Shown here one piece after another: positions 1-9,604 of a stretch of 64,000 nt of DNA. Below the pieces are notes generated by a model, which was not told where the DNA came from, ran no database searches, and was given only the letters and a program-made list of their open reading frames with translations. The position numbers were made by a program, and so were the translations under genes. The DNA is from Bacillota bacterium. GTDB lineage: Bacteria; Bacillota; Limnochordia; Darwinibacteriales; Darwinibacteriaceae. Positions within the stretch are counted from its first letter, which is position 1, and each line of letters starts with the position of its first letter. The stretch is from contig DUPN01000023.1 in the NCBI GenBank assembly GCA_012838305.1, positions 1-64,000 on the forward strand, in the 5' to 3' direction.

Positions 1-1549
1 TGTAGTTGTTCTGTGATAATGTCATGCTTGTTCTATTCTGGTAAAATGTCACCTATGAGAGAGGAAACGTTTACCATGACCGAGCAAGAACTGAAGAAGT
101 TAAGAGTTATCGATCTAGCTATCTCCAGCAGCATTACAATTGGGAAAGCCTCAGAGTTGCTCAATCTCAGTGAACGCCAAGTTCTTAGGCTGAAAAAAGG
201 AGTGAAAGAATATGGTCCGGCGTTCATCATCCACAAAAACAAAGGCCGTCAACCTGCACACGCCATCCCAGACAACCTAAAGGAGAAGATAGTCACACTC
301 AAACAAGACAAAAGGTATGTTAAAGCCAACTTCACCCATTTCAAAGAACTGATCGAGGAGCATGAGCAGATTAACGTGAGTTACCCCACTGTGTATCGCA
401 CTTTATCGCAGGCTGGATTCGCGAGCCCAAAGAAGAAACGCAAGAAAACAAATCATCGTCGCCGCAAAAGAAAGGAGCAAGCGGGTCTATTAGTCCAGGT
501 CGATGCATCTCCCCATAACTGGTTTGGAGATGTCATTACATCTCTTCACGGCGCGATTGACGATGCGACGGGAAGAATCTGCGCCCTCCATTTCGAGGAA
601 ACCGAATGTCTCATAGGCTACTTTGAAATGGCCGAGCAGATGCTCAACCGCGAGGGCCTTCCCCTCAGTATTTATAACGATCGCCACACGATATTCAAAT
701 CGCCTAAGGCTAACGAAGTCTCCTTGGAGCAACAACTGGAGGGAAAACAGGTAAACCTAACTCAATTCGGCCAAGCCATGGAAGAACTTGGAATCCAGGT
801 CAAATTCGCTAAAACTCCTCAGGGTAAGGGACGAATTGAACGACTCTGGGAAACGCTGCAAAGCAGACTACCGGTGGAGCTAGAACTTCGTGGCATCACC
901 ACAATTGAGGCTGCCAATGACTTCCTGCCTGAGTACATGGATAAGTTCAGCAGGATGTTTGAAGTCGAACCAGCGAACCCTGAAAGCGCCTTCCTCCCAT
1001 TAGCTGATCATATCGACCTCGGGGAGATTCTCTGCATCAAACAGCAACGCGTTGCCTCCGATGGTAACGGCTTTTCCTATGGCGGAAAATATTATCAGCT
1101 CATGACTGGAAAAACAAGAGCCTCGGTACCTCGCAAAGCCAAAATTACGGTCCTAGACAACCACAAGAGCGGCTTGAGGGCTCGGTACAATGGGGTGGTA
1201 TACGAAACTAAGCTTTTGGACGAGAGACTACGGAAAAAGGCTGTAGAGAAGCCAAGGCAGGATTCAAAAGTACGACAGCCAACACGCCCTGCAGACGACC
1301 ATCCATGGAGGATGCCCAAAGAAAAAAGACCCAAGCTCTTTTACGATGAGACCGATAGAGAAGTTCTCGACGCCCTCTTCGAGTCACCACGAGCCTGGGG
1401 TAGTACAACTATCGATAAGATCATACCCCGGTAGGCTCTTTTTATCAACACCAACTGGCGGGGCGCCACCCTGCCACGCAAATATCCAAGTGACATTTTC
1501 ACTGAATAAAACTCAGCGATTTGGGTGACATTTTCTCAGACTATTGACA
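1..1549 (+). mobile_element. IS element, ISNCY/IS1202-like, apparently complete
   Basis: Transposase ORF flanked by imperfect terminal inverted repeats: left TGTAGTTGTTCTGTGATAATGTCA (from 1), right (reverse complement) TGTCAATAGTCTGAGAAAATGTCA (ending 1549). Ends TGT...ACA. Confidence 0.75.
76..1434 (+). CDS. IS transposase with N-terminal helix-turn-helix and DDE integrase core (ISNCY family)
   Basis: HTH 'ITIGKASELLNLSERQVLRLKKGVKEYG' and integrase core 'VQVDASPHNWFGD...HGAIDDATG...TPQGKGRIERLWETLQ'. ATG at 76 preferred over ORF start at 13. Confidence 0.85.
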   Translation: MTEQELKKLRVIDLAISSSITIGKASELLNLSERQVLRLKKGVKEYGPAFIIHKNKGRQPAHAIPDNLKEKIVTLKQDKRYVKANFTHFKELIEEHEQINVSYPTVYRTLSQAGFASPKKKRKKTNHRRRKRKEQAGLLVQVDASPHNWFGDVITSLHGAIDDATGRICALHFEETECLIGYFEMAEQMLNREGLPLSIYNDRHTIFKSPKANEVSLEQQLEGKQVNLTQFGQAMEELGIQVKFAKTPQGKGRIERLWETLQSRLPVELELRGITTIEAANDFLPEYMDKFSRMFEVEPANPESAFLPLADHIDLGEILCIKQQRVASDGNGFSYGGKYYQLMTGKTRASVPRKAKITVLDNHKSGLRARYNGVVYETKLLDERLRKKAVEKPRQDSKVRQPTRPADDHPWRMPKEKRPKLFYDETDREVLDALFESPRAWGSTTIDKIIPR

Positions 1550-1594
1550 GCAAAACGAGGCAAGCCGGAAGAAAGTGGTCTGGGGTCTGACCCC

Positions 1595-3037
1595 CTATTC
1601 TACACCGGTCACTTCCACTAACCAGTCTCCCATGACTGTTAAAGCCACAGGGGACATGGTCTCTTCGATCAGGTAATACTCATCGGGCAAACCAAGCTCA
1701 GCTGTCTGGAAAAGGTGATTGAGACCGGGCAATTCCAAAACGGTGAAGTCTTGGTTTCCACCTTCCTCAAGGGCCTGCTCAATCAGGGCCAGGTTCGGAT
1801 CAGCCGGGACTTGCAGATCCAAGCTGCCGTTAATGGCCAGTACCGGGCAATCTACTTCCCGGAGAGCCGGTAGTGGGTCATAGGTCATGAAGAACTGGTA
1901 CCAAGGCGAAAGCAGTTGACTGATTTGCGCCATGACAGGAGTCTCTAGATCGCCTAAGGCCGCAAACTCCTCTGCGGACAGATGAGCATATGGTGCCAGC
2001 AGCACATTTCTCATCTCTTCTACTGCTTGATCCACGTCTTCGACATTTTTGGCGATTGCGAACAGTTCCCGAAGGAGAGCCATCTGCTGGGCTATAACCT
2101 CCTCTGGAGCTCCGCTGACCCTAAGCAGTAAATCCGACTGCAGATAACTGAGTTCCTCCCCAGTGACGCCAGGACCGGCCATCAGCACAATGAAGGCCAC
2201 ATCCGAACTAAGGTTAGCAGCCATGGGAGCAACTAAGCCGCCCTCACTGTGACCGATTAAGCCAATCCGTGCAGGGTCGATCTCCGGTCTTGTTTTAAGA
2301 AATTCCAAGCCGGCAAGGACATCACGGGTGAAATCTATGGTTGTGGCAGCGGCAAAGTCTCCAGTGGACTCACCTACACCGCGATCATCAAACCGCAATA
2401 CGGCGATCCCACGCCTGGTGAGATAATCTGCCAGCACGAGGAAAGGCTTGTGACCCATCAGCTCTTCATTACGATCCTGAGGCCCTGAGCCGCTAATTAG
2501 CAGCACAGCGGGAAAACGCCCCTCACCTTCAGGCAGCGTCAGGGTACCGGCCAGTTCTATGGCGTCCTCGTCATTAGGGTACCTTACTTCAACTTCACGG
2601 TATGGGTAAGGAGGGGTCGGCTCTTGGGGACGATTCGGTCCAGCGAACTCTCCCTGGGTGGCCTGGAGGGTAAGGGGTATTTTCAGGCCGCTTTGCTCCC
2701 AGATACCTTCTAGGCTGACTCCATCAGGACCGAGACTCCCTGAATATACACCTGCAATGAGTGCCACATCAAAGACGACAACCCCATCTTCAACCCGGAC
2801 TTCACTGAGGGGAATGCCTACAGCACCCTGGGCCGGTACATCAAGGGTTCCTAACCAAACTCCGTCTTCACCTGGAGAGATGTGAAAGACCATCTCCAGT
2901 TCAGCGCCGGGCATCTCCAAGGCACCTGACCAAGTACCGGCTAGGTCCAGCCCTCCACCTTCTGCCAAGACCGCGAAAGACATCGCCGCCATAATCAACA
3001 CCATCAACGCCAAGATCCGCTTCAGTCGTCCTTGCAT
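1595..3037 (-). CDS. Secreted alpha/beta hydrolase (serine aminopeptidase-like)
   Basis: N-terminal signal peptide; 'GHSEGG' nucleophile elbow, 'RFDDRGVGES', C-terminal 'LNHLFQ'. Confidence 0.8.
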   Translation of the reverse strand: MQGRLKRILALMVLIMAAMSFAVLAEGGGLDLAGTWSGALEMPGAELEMVFHISPGEDGVWLGTLDVPAQGAVGIPLSEVRVEDGVVVFDVALIAGVYSGSLGPDGVSLEGIWEQSGLKIPLTLQATQGEFAGPNRPQEPTPPYPYREVEVRYPNDEDAIELAGTLTLPEGEGRFPAVLLISGSGPQDRNEELMGHKPFLVLADYLTRRGIAVLRFDDRGVGESTGDFAAATTIDFTRDVLAGLEFLKTRPEIDPARIGLIGHSEGGLVAPMAANLSSDVAFIVLMAGPGVTGEELSYLQSDLLLRVSGAPEEVIAQQMALLRELFAIAKNVEDVDQAVEEMRNVLLAPYAHLSAEEFAALGDLETPVMAQISQLLSPWYQFFMTYDPLPALREVDCPVLAINGSLDLQVPADPNLALIEQALEEGGNQDFTVLELPGLNHLFQTAELGLPDEYYLIEETMSPVALTVMGDWLVEVTGVE

Positions 3038-3102
3038 ACAATTACTCCTCTCTTTTCACCTTGAGCCTAGAAATCATACTATAATTTCGTCGCGTTTATC
3101 GG

Positions 3103-3750
3103 TCATTCTCCGGCTATACTTAGCTTCATGATGGAACTCCTGATGCGGGAAAGGGGCAGCGCACCTTGCACACGATGCTTACCATTGATAACCAAGGTGG
3201 GAACACTTGTGATACCGTACTGTTCAACTAGGCGCAGATCACCTTCCACCGCTTCCGTCGTTTTGGAATCCCTGTAATGGTGCTGCCACTTATCAAAGCC
3301 GAGCCCTGCCTCCCTGACGATATCGTCGATTACGTCCTGATCACCGATATCTCGGTTTTGAACGAAAAAGGCGTTCTGCAAGGCGTCAAAAAGATCCCAA
3401 TACGCTCCCTCTCCAGAAGTGAAAAAAGCAGCCTTACAGGCCAGGAGCCCCTTCATGGATGTGGGGAAAGGGAAGTCCGCTTCGCGCATGCCCTCGATGT
3501 TGAAGCGATGCAAGTCATCGATTCTGTTTGCCTGCTCCCAATGGCCCAAAACCTCTTCCTTAGCAGCTTCTCTAGACCCAAACATCCGTTCAAACTCGCC
3601 TTCTTCCCTAACCAAGGCAAATGATCGGTGGACAACTTCAACCTCAGGCATTCTCTTGACGAGTTCTCGCATCCTGTAGGACATGGGGAAACAGAAACTA
3701 CAGATTACGTCGTGAAAAAACTCTATAGTCACTTTGCTGATCGGTCTCAC
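3103..3750 (-). CDS. DsbA-family thioredoxin-like oxidoreductase (FrnE-like)
   Basis: N-terminal 'FFHDVICSFCFPMSYRM' CxxC and C-terminal 'YGITSVPTLVINGKHRVQGA' cis-Pro motif. Confidence 0.8.
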   Translation of the reverse strand: MRPISKVTIEFFHDVICSFCFPMSYRMRELVKRMPEVEVVHRSFALVREEGEFERMFGSREAAKEEVLGHWEQANRIDDLHRFNIEGMREADFPFPTSMKGLLACKAAFFTSGEGAYWDLFDALQNAFFVQNRDIGDQDVIDDIVREAGLGFDKWQHHYRDSKTTEAVEGDLRLVEQYGITSVPTLVINGKHRVQGALPLSRIRSSIMKLSIAGE

Positions 3751-3905
3751 CCCTCTACACCCATTCTAACACAACTCGCACCCTCGGATGTAGGTTAGGA
3801 ATCTTTTGTCAGACTCAGAGAACAAAAAGGAAGCGGCCAGATTGACAACCCTTTACTAGGATTTCGATGGACCGAAGTCATTTTCATCAAAGCCAAATCG
3901 CGATA

Positions 3906-3930
3906 AAGGGGTGCTAAGCCAGCACCCCTC
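3906..3930 (-). terminator. Rho-independent terminator-like hairpin downstream of the lipoprotein gene
   Basis: AGGGGTGC-TAAGCCA-GCACCCCT hairpin, followed by TTT on both strands. Confidence 0.6.
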
Positions 3931-3984
3931 TTTACTACTCCAGTCTGCGAAGGGATCCTTCGAGTACGGCTCCCTCTTCCACTT

Positions 3985-4302
3985 CTACTTTTTTACCATG
4001 CGTATGGTCCCGGCACGATGTTTGAGCAGCACCAGGGGCTTGGACTGAGCTTGGTAACCTTCCGCGCTCACTTCAACCTTCACAACCCCAAGACGCAGTT
4101 CAAAGACAACCTTCCCGGCAGCATCCGTTACCTTCGTTTCCTTGCCGATCACAACATGGGCACCTTCCAGGGGAAGATCGTCTTCGCCGAGAACCGCGAT
4201 GGTGAGTTGATAGGTCTTGCCAAAACCTATACAACCCGTCAGCAAGGTCACGACGAGGACCAGCAGCACAAACACGATCCCTTTGCTTCGTCTGTTCTTC
4301 AA
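3985..4302 (-). CDS. Small lipoprotein with carboxypeptidase-regulatory-like beta domain
   Basis: Lipobox 'LLTGC' and 'LPLEGAHVVIGKETKVTDAAGKVVFELRLGVVKVEVSAEGYQ'. Confidence 0.65.
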   Translation of the reverse strand: MKNRRSKGIVFVLLVLVVTLLTGCIGFGKTYQLTIAVLGEDDLPLEGAHVVIGKETKVTDAAGKVVFELRLGVVKVEVSAEGYQAQSKPLVLLKHRAGTIRMVKK

Positions 4303-4357
4303 TAGCGCACCTCCGTTTTTGCGGGATCACGGTCCCTGCTTGGGGTCAAGTCCCATC

Positions 4358-5875
4358 CTACTCTAGAATGATAATCCGTCCATCGTCCGGAGCTTCTACT
4401 GTACCGTGCTGCAGGATGTAATCTACCATAACGTCCCTGAGCATGATGCCAGTATCAGCCACAAGGGTCGCATTGACAAACACATCATAGCCGTCCCCGC
4501 CTGCGGCAATAAAGTCGTTGGTTGCTACTTTGTAGTATCCGCCAGCTGAAAGCCTATTCTCTCCAACCTTAGCGTTAATCACCCGGCCGCCGGGCAGCGC
4601 CTTGGGATCAACCTCAAAGCTGATTCCGGATACCTGGAGGAAAGCACCGTTTTGCTCGGGGAAGAGCCGCACGCTATGCTCCAGCGCTTCCAGGAGGTCC
4701 ATACCCATCATTTCCACAACCACTAAGGTATTGTCAAAGGGTAGCGTATTGTAAACATCGGCTACACGAATCTCTCCCGGGTGAATACTGGCACGTATTC
4801 CGCCTCCATTGGTCACAGCAATATCTGCACCAACCGTCTCCCGAATAACGTCCGCTACAAGATTGCCCAGATTGGTCTCTCCCGTCCGTACCGAGGCACG
4901 TTCACCATCCCAGCTCACATCACTCTTACCGATCACATTGTTCAGGCGCTCCTGGAGCTGTTCATTCCAATAGTCAACGATTTGCTGTACCCGGGCCTGC
5001 TTTTCCACCAAAGCCGTCACAGGCAGAAGGCGGCTCTCATACTCTACAATCTCCCCGCCATCCACTTCGAGGCGCAGGAAGCCGAGGTAATTGGCGTACT
5101 CCTGGGTCTGCACCAGCAGTACCCCATTTTCTTCGTGGGCTGCGGGCAGTTTCGTATGGCTGTGTCCGCCCACAATCACGTCCAGCTCGGGCACAGCTTG
5201 AGCCAGCTGCAGATCCATCTCATAGCCCAGATGGCTTAAGGCAATGAGGATATCCACCTCAGGCCGAACCGTCTGAGCCGTTTGTTTGGCAATGGCAACG
5301 GGATCGTGGAAAATCAGCCCCTGCACATTCTTGGGATGGGTCACGATCGGGGTCTCCTCGGCCACCAAGCCAATGATGCCTACCTTGATACCGTTTACAT
5401 CTTTGATTAGAGCACTGTAACCGGCAAAGAGAGAACCGTCCTGCCTGGTCACGTTGGCAGCTAAGGTTGGGAAGTTAGCGTCCAAAATGCGCTCTGCTAG
5501 GACTTCCTGTCCGTAATTGAACTCATGGTTTCCGGGGGTGAAGGCATCATAGCCCATGACATTCATCACTTCGATGGAGGGCAGGCCCCCGAAGAGATTG
5601 TCAATGTTCATGCCGTGCATAGAATCCCCGGCATCGAGCAGGAGGACGTTCTCCCGGCCATACTTGGAACGAACTTCCTCAACCAAGGTCGCCAATCGCA
5701 CACGACCGCCCTGTTCCAGCTGGAGCCCTTGGGGAAGATGGGATTCCAGACGGGAATGGACATCATTTGTGTGTAAGATAATGATCTCGGCCGCCATAAG
5801 CGGCAAGTTGACAGCAAACAATGTGACTAGGACTAAGGCCAGTACAAACCAGGTATTTCTGAATTTGCCTCTCAT
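4358..5875 (-). CDS. Bifunctional UDP-sugar hydrolase / 5'-nucleotidase family protein, secreted
   Basis: 'ILHTNDVHSRLE', 'LDAGDSMHG', 'GNHEFNYG', 'VGGHSHTKL' metallophosphatase motifs plus 5'-nucleotidase C-domain 'TNGGGIRASI' and 'NDFIAAGGDGY'. Confidence 0.92.
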   Translation of the reverse strand: MRGKFRNTWFVLALVLVTLFAVNLPLMAAEIIILHTNDVHSRLESHLPQGLQLEQGGRVRLATLVEEVRSKYGRENVLLLDAGDSMHGMNIDNLFGGLPSIEVMNVMGYDAFTPGNHEFNYGQEVLAERILDANFPTLAANVTRQDGSLFAGYSALIKDVNGIKVGIIGLVAEETPIVTHPKNVQGLIFHDPVAIAKQTAQTVRPEVDILIALSHLGYEMDLQLAQAVPELDVIVGGHSHTKLPAAHEENGVLLVQTQEYANYLGFLRLEVDGGEIVEYESRLLPVTALVEKQARVQQIVDYWNEQLQERLNNVIGKSDVSWDGERASVRTGETNLGNLVADVIRETVGADIAVTNGGGIRASIHPGEIRVADVYNTLPFDNTLVVVEMMGMDLLEALEHSVRLFPEQNGAFLQVSGISFEVDPKALPGGRVINAKVGENRLSAGGYYKVATNDFIAAGGDGYDVFVNATLVADTGIMLRDVMVDYILQHGTVEAPDDGRIIILE

Positions 5876-6055
5876 TACATCGCCTCCCTAAGTTAATTTT
5901 TGGCAAGTAAACATTCTACACATCTAGGTCTATCCCTTTAGCCGGAAAGGATTTTGACTGAAATTAGACCGGTATGAAACAGGACTCTGTGGGTTTTTAT
6001 GGAACTAAAGCTAGTAGGTGGTGTCAGCTGTGCCACCAGAGAGGATGATCACTCC

Positions 6056-6949
6056 ATGCGAAAGTTCGGTATTGTCCTGACCGTTCTGCTCTTAGCTGCA
6101 GTGCTCGCTTTAATGCTGGCTAGTGCAGGCATTTTACCTTTTTCCCTGTCCCGTTCCACCAGTAGCACATCCTCCGTGAGCATGCCCTTTCGCAGTTCCC
6201 TGGAGGAAGCAACAGACCACGTTGCCGGTGTTCGCCCTAAACTGCAGGCGATAACACCCCATGGCGAAATCCAAGTGCAAGGTGCCGATGTTGAACAGGT
6301 GCAAGTCCACATGAAGGTTGAAACCCGTGCTGCTACACCCCTCAGGGCCCAGGAGCTGCTCAAGCAAGTGACCCTGGAGATCACCACCACAGACGAGGAG
6401 AACCAAGTGAAGGTTCTCCAGCCCAGAATAGGCAGTAATGAGAGTGTCCGGGCCGATCTCAGCATTTTGGTGCCGCACCAAACGGAACTGGATCTCCAGA
6501 CCGGCTTAGGGCAGGTGGAGGTAACTGGGATCGAAGGATCCCTGGCCGTCCTCGATCAACTTGGGGCCATCAAGGTGCGCAACTTCAAAGGCGATGCCCA
6601 CCTAGAAACGTCTTTGGGAAATATCGAGATCTCCCAGTCTGTGCTGGAACAAGAGCTGGTCGCCATCTCCCATCTCGGCGATCTAATCATTGAAGCCAGT
6701 CTCGCCCGGCGCAATGTACTGGAAAGCAGTTTGGGCGATCTCACACTACTTCTTTTGCCTGCGGAGTCATATGTATTAGAGGGAAGGATCAGTCTGGGGA
6801 AATTCACCATTCTCGTCCCCTTTAAGGGGGAGCAGAGCAGAGAGCGTATTCAAGGAATTGTGGGGGAAGGAGAACAAAGGGGGTCCATCTTTGTGGACCT
6901 GTCCCTGGGTTCCTTGGAACTAAAAAATCCAACGAATGGGAGAGATTGA
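6056..6949 (+). CDS. DUF4097-type beta-strand-repeat protein with N-terminal membrane anchor
   Basis: TM segment then repetitive 'GEIQVQGADVEQVQV...GLGQVEVTGIEGSLAVLDQLGAIKVRNFKGDAHLETSLGNIEIS' pattern. Confidence 0.6.
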   Translation: MRKFGIVLTVLLLAAVLALMLASAGILPFSLSRSTSSTSSVSMPFRSSLEEATDHVAGVRPKLQAITPHGEIQVQGADVEQVQVHMKVETRAATPLRAQELLKQVTLEITTTDEENQVKVLQPRIGSNESVRADLSILVPHQTELDLQTGLGQVEVTGIEGSLAVLDQLGAIKVRNFKGDAHLETSLGNIEISQSVLEQELVAISHLGDLIIEASLARRNVLESSLGDLTLLLLPAESYVLEGRISLGKFTILVPFKGEQSRERIQGIVGEGEQRGSIFVDLSLGSLELKNPTNGRD

Positions 6950-6953
6950 TGTG

Positions 6954-7487
6954 ATGTATAATCCGGTCTATTTACCCTTTGTCACAGCCATTGTTCTCAC
7001 TGCGCTAGTTGTCGCCCTGGTCATTGCTCTAAGGTGGTTCCGCCACAAAGAGTACATGGCTTCCATTGCCCAAGGGCTGTCTCCAAAGCCCAGCCACAGC
7101 ATGGAGGGGCACAAAAAGAGCCTGTCCGCCGGTCTTATTTTAAGCCTAACAGGTCTAGCCCTGACCATTGGCCTAATCACCTTAGGTGTCGGCCCCTGGC
7201 TCTTGTTCGGATTACTGCCCCTCTTCATTGGTCTCGCCTTTGTCTTGGTGAGCCTGGTGCTGGCGCCTGGCAAACCGAAGGAAGAGAAAGCCAAACTGAA
7301 AAAGGAAGTGATTCCAGAGATCATGCCTGAACCGCAGCTGGCCGCGGCCGAGGCGGGCGTAGCGAAAACTCCGGACGACGCCGGTCTTGAGGAAGAAGAC
7401 CTCAACGAAGCGGAAGTCGAACAGGAAGAGGAGAACGAAGCCAAGAGAGTCTTTGACTTCAGCCAGGAAGACCTGGACATGAACTAA
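6954..7487 (+). CDS. Membrane protein with acidic C-terminal tail, hypothetical
   Basis: Multiple hydrophobic segments; Glu-rich tail; 4 nt downstream of the DUF4097-like gene. Confidence 0.5.
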   Translation: MYNPVYLPFVTAIVLTALVVALVIALRWFRHKEYMASIAQGLSPKPSHSMEGHKKSLSAGLILSLTGLALTIGLITLGVGPWLLFGLLPLFIGLAFVLVSLVLAPGKPKEEKAKLKKEVIPEIMPEPQLAAAEAGVAKTPDDAGLEEEDLNEAEVEQEEENEAKRVFDFSQEDLDMN

Positions 7488-7491
7488 AAAC

Positions 7492-7517
7492 GAGGTGCGG
7501 CCTAAGGCTGCACCTCT
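7492..7517. terminator. Bidirectional terminator between convergent genes
   Basis: GAGGTGCGGCC-TAA-GGCTGCACCTC hairpin between 7487 (+) and 7502 (-); the minus-strand stop codon sits in the loop. Confidence 0.6.
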
Positions 7518-7897
7518 TCGTGTTGTTCAGAATAAAGCAGGGGAACATCCACTGCATCTTTAGCCACCAGTAAAACAGCTACATTCCCCACGAGGTTGGG
7601 GTTGGAAACAATGGTGAAATCCAGACCTGTCTTGCGGGCGTCCACAATTAGGGGCATGGCCTGGGCCCTGGCCTTTTTGTGAATCACCAGTTCCACTCCT
7701 CGGGGGTCCTTCAAAGCAGAGGTCATGACTTGGAGGCCGTCCCTGTTGCGAAGCTGATCAAAGGTCACTGCCTGAATCACCCGCTCTCGGAAAAAGCCCA
7801 GAAAGCGTCTCTTTTCATCCGGTCTCAGCTGCGGCGTTCCGTGAATCCCTGTACGTACCGTCTTTTCCAGTTCGCTTGATTTTTTTGAGCTGCGCAT
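7502..7897 (-). CDS. YueI family protein (DUF1694)
   Basis: Length and motif 'RERVIQAVTFDQLRNRDGLQVMTSALKDPRGVELVIHKKARAQAMPLIVDARKTGLDFTIVSNP'. Confidence 0.7.
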   Translation of the reverse strand: MRSSKKSSELEKTVRTGIHGTPQLRPDEKRRFLGFFRERVIQAVTFDQLRNRDGLQVMTSALKDPRGVELVIHKKARAQAMPLIVDARKTGLDFTIVSNPNLVGNVAVLLVAKDAVDVPLLYSEQHEEVQP

Positions 7898-7913
7898 CGC
7901 ATTCCCTCCTCAC

Positions 7914-7936
7914 AAAAAAACACCCGCCAAGGTGTC
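7914..7936 (-). terminator. Rho-independent terminator downstream of tRNA-Leu
   Basis: Minus strand ACACCTTGGCGGGTGTTTTTTTG: hairpin with T-run. Confidence 0.7.
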
Positions 7937-7947
7937 GCCTGAACCAG

Positions 7948-8033
7948 TGGTGCCGGGGGAGGGACTCGAACCCTCACGGGCGTTAGCCCAACGGATTTTA
8001 AGTCCGTAGCGTCTACCATTCCGCCACCCCGGC
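7948..8033 (-). tRNA. tRNA-Leu (anticodon TAA), CCA encoded
   Basis: Minus strand GCCGGGGTGGCGGAATGGTAGACGC...ACGGACTTAAAATCCGT...GGTTCGAGTCCC...CCCCGGCACCA; acceptor, anticodon, variable and T arms all recognisable. Confidence 0.95.
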
Positions 8034-8058
8034 GCATCCACGAAATATTATAGACTAT

Positions 8059-8973
8059 TTACACCCCTGCGTCAATGAAAACTGCGGACGGCTGGACCAA
8101 GGCGCCGTAAAGCAGATCCCCTGCACTAACGAAGAATCTGGAAAAACCCAAAAGCTCCACGACCTTGACCAACAGGGCAGCGCCGTACATAATCAGATCT
8201 TCCCGCCCAGCCTGCAGCGATGGAATCTCCCTCCGCTCCTGCAAGGATAGTCTACCCAAATTGGCAGCGGATTCTCGCACTTCCTCCAGGGAAAAAGAGC
8301 ACCCGGTCACAGCATCGTCGCTGTACTCGGCCAAATTCAGGAGAATCGCGGCCAGGCTTGTTGCAGTCCCTCCCACAGCCACGAGGTGTCTAGGATTGTA
8401 CGGAAGACTCTTTTGGGCTAAGGGCGCCAGTACTTTTTCTATCTCCTCTCCCATGGTCCGTGCAGAGTTTCCAAAACGTTCCAGCAGACGTACTGCTCCA
8501 ACCTGAGCACTGCCCCCACCCCAAAATTCGCCCTCGGGGGTCCCGGTATAGATCTCGGTGCTGCCTCCACCGATATCGGCTACAGTAATTGGGCCCTGCA
8601 GATCCCAAGACTGCAGGGAATAAACGGCACCTGCAAAGGACAACTCCCCTTCTTCCGTACCTGACAGAATCCGCACAGGAAGACCAAGGGTCTCTTGGAT
8701 CAAGCGGGCAAATACAGGGCCGTTACGGGCATCCCGCAGGGCGCTGGTAGCTACAGCCAACTTGGGCACACCAGGGGGGATCTGCCGGGTCAAATCAGCT
8801 AAGGCTTCCAGGGCGCGGGCCATGGCAGCCTCATCAAGCATCTGGCTTTGATCCACACCTGCACCGAGGCGAGTTACCCTGCTCTCTCGAACTAGAGGTT
8901 TGGGGCCCCCAGGGGTCCGCTCCGCCACCAGCAGCCGCACCGAATTCGTACCCAGATCCAGAACTGCCCTCAC
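8059..8973 (-). CDS. Ppx/GppA family exopolyphosphatase
   Basis: 'AVLDLGTNSVRLLVAE', 'ADIGGGSTEI', 'AVGGTATSLAAI'. Confidence 0.9.
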   Translation of the reverse strand: MRAVLDLGTNSVRLLVAERTPGGPKPLVRESRVTRLGAGVDQSQMLDEAAMARALEALADLTRQIPPGVPKLAVATSALRDARNGPVFARLIQETLGLPVRILSGTEEGELSFAGAVYSLQSWDLQGPITVADIGGGSTEIYTGTPEGEFWGGGSAQVGAVRLLERFGNSARTMGEEIEKVLAPLAQKSLPYNPRHLVAVGGTATSLAAILLNLAEYSDDAVTGCSFSLEEVRESAANLGRLSLQERREIPSLQAGREDLIMYGAALLVKVVELLGFSRFFVSAGDLLYGALVQPSAVFIDAGV

Positions 8974-9479
8974 GGCCTAGGGTCCTCGCACTGCTTATCA
9001 GGGCAGGCCAGGGGTCGATCAAAGCTGGCCATCACTTCGGCCCCAATGGGGTTTTCTCCGTGGACTAAATAATCGGCTACATGGGTATGGAGGCACTTCA
9101 CCCCTCTTTTGCTGCGAATCCCTCCGACCCCGCTTTGGGCCAGCACAAGATAGCGCTCAGGATACTCTTCCTTCAGCCGCTGCTGAACATCGGAAGGAAC
9201 GAGAGAGAGGCGGCGTTTGGCATAGTTTTCATGGTTTCTCTCCACCGCAGCGGCAAACAGGGCGTCTTCCCGAATCCGCTGCTCAAAACGGGCGATTAGG
9301 CCTTCCCCCTCCAAGACCGCCAGCTCCCTGCACAGATAGGGGCAGGTGAGCCAGTAGAGGGTGGGAAAAATGGCAATATCGGAATCCGTGGCCGATACAG
9401 GCCGATTGACGATCACTTGGGGATATCCATAGGGACAGAGGGTCTCTACCGCCAACACTCCCCTGGGTTCGCGCCTCAA
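8970..9479 (-). CDS. DUF501 domain protein
   Basis: 'FPTLYWLTCPYLCRELAVLEGEGLI' and 'GVGGIRSKRGVKCLHTHVADYLVHGENPIGAEV'; overlaps ppx/gppA by 4 nt. Confidence 0.85.
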   Translation of the reverse strand: MRREPRGVLAVETLCPYGYPQVIVNRPVSATDSDIAIFPTLYWLTCPYLCRELAVLEGEGLIARFEQRIREDALFAAAVERNHENYAKRRLSLVPSDVQQRLKEEYPERYLVLAQSGVGGIRSKRGVKCLHTHVADYLVHGENPIGAEVMASFDRPLACPDKQCEDPRP

Positions 9480-9554
9480 TTGTTCCTTGATTACACGCAG
9501 AGTGTCTTTGTCGGGCTTTTCATAGCGCAGACGATCACATCCTTAGAGAAAGAA

Positions 9555-9574
9555 ACACCTCCCCACGGAGGTGT
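9555..9574 (-). terminator. Rho-independent terminator of the yabR-like gene
   Basis: Minus strand ACACCTCCGTGGGGAGGTGT followed by TTCTTTCTCT. Confidence 0.75.
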
Positions 9575-9604
9575 CTGGTTTACGGAGAAAGCCATATGCT
9601 CAGT

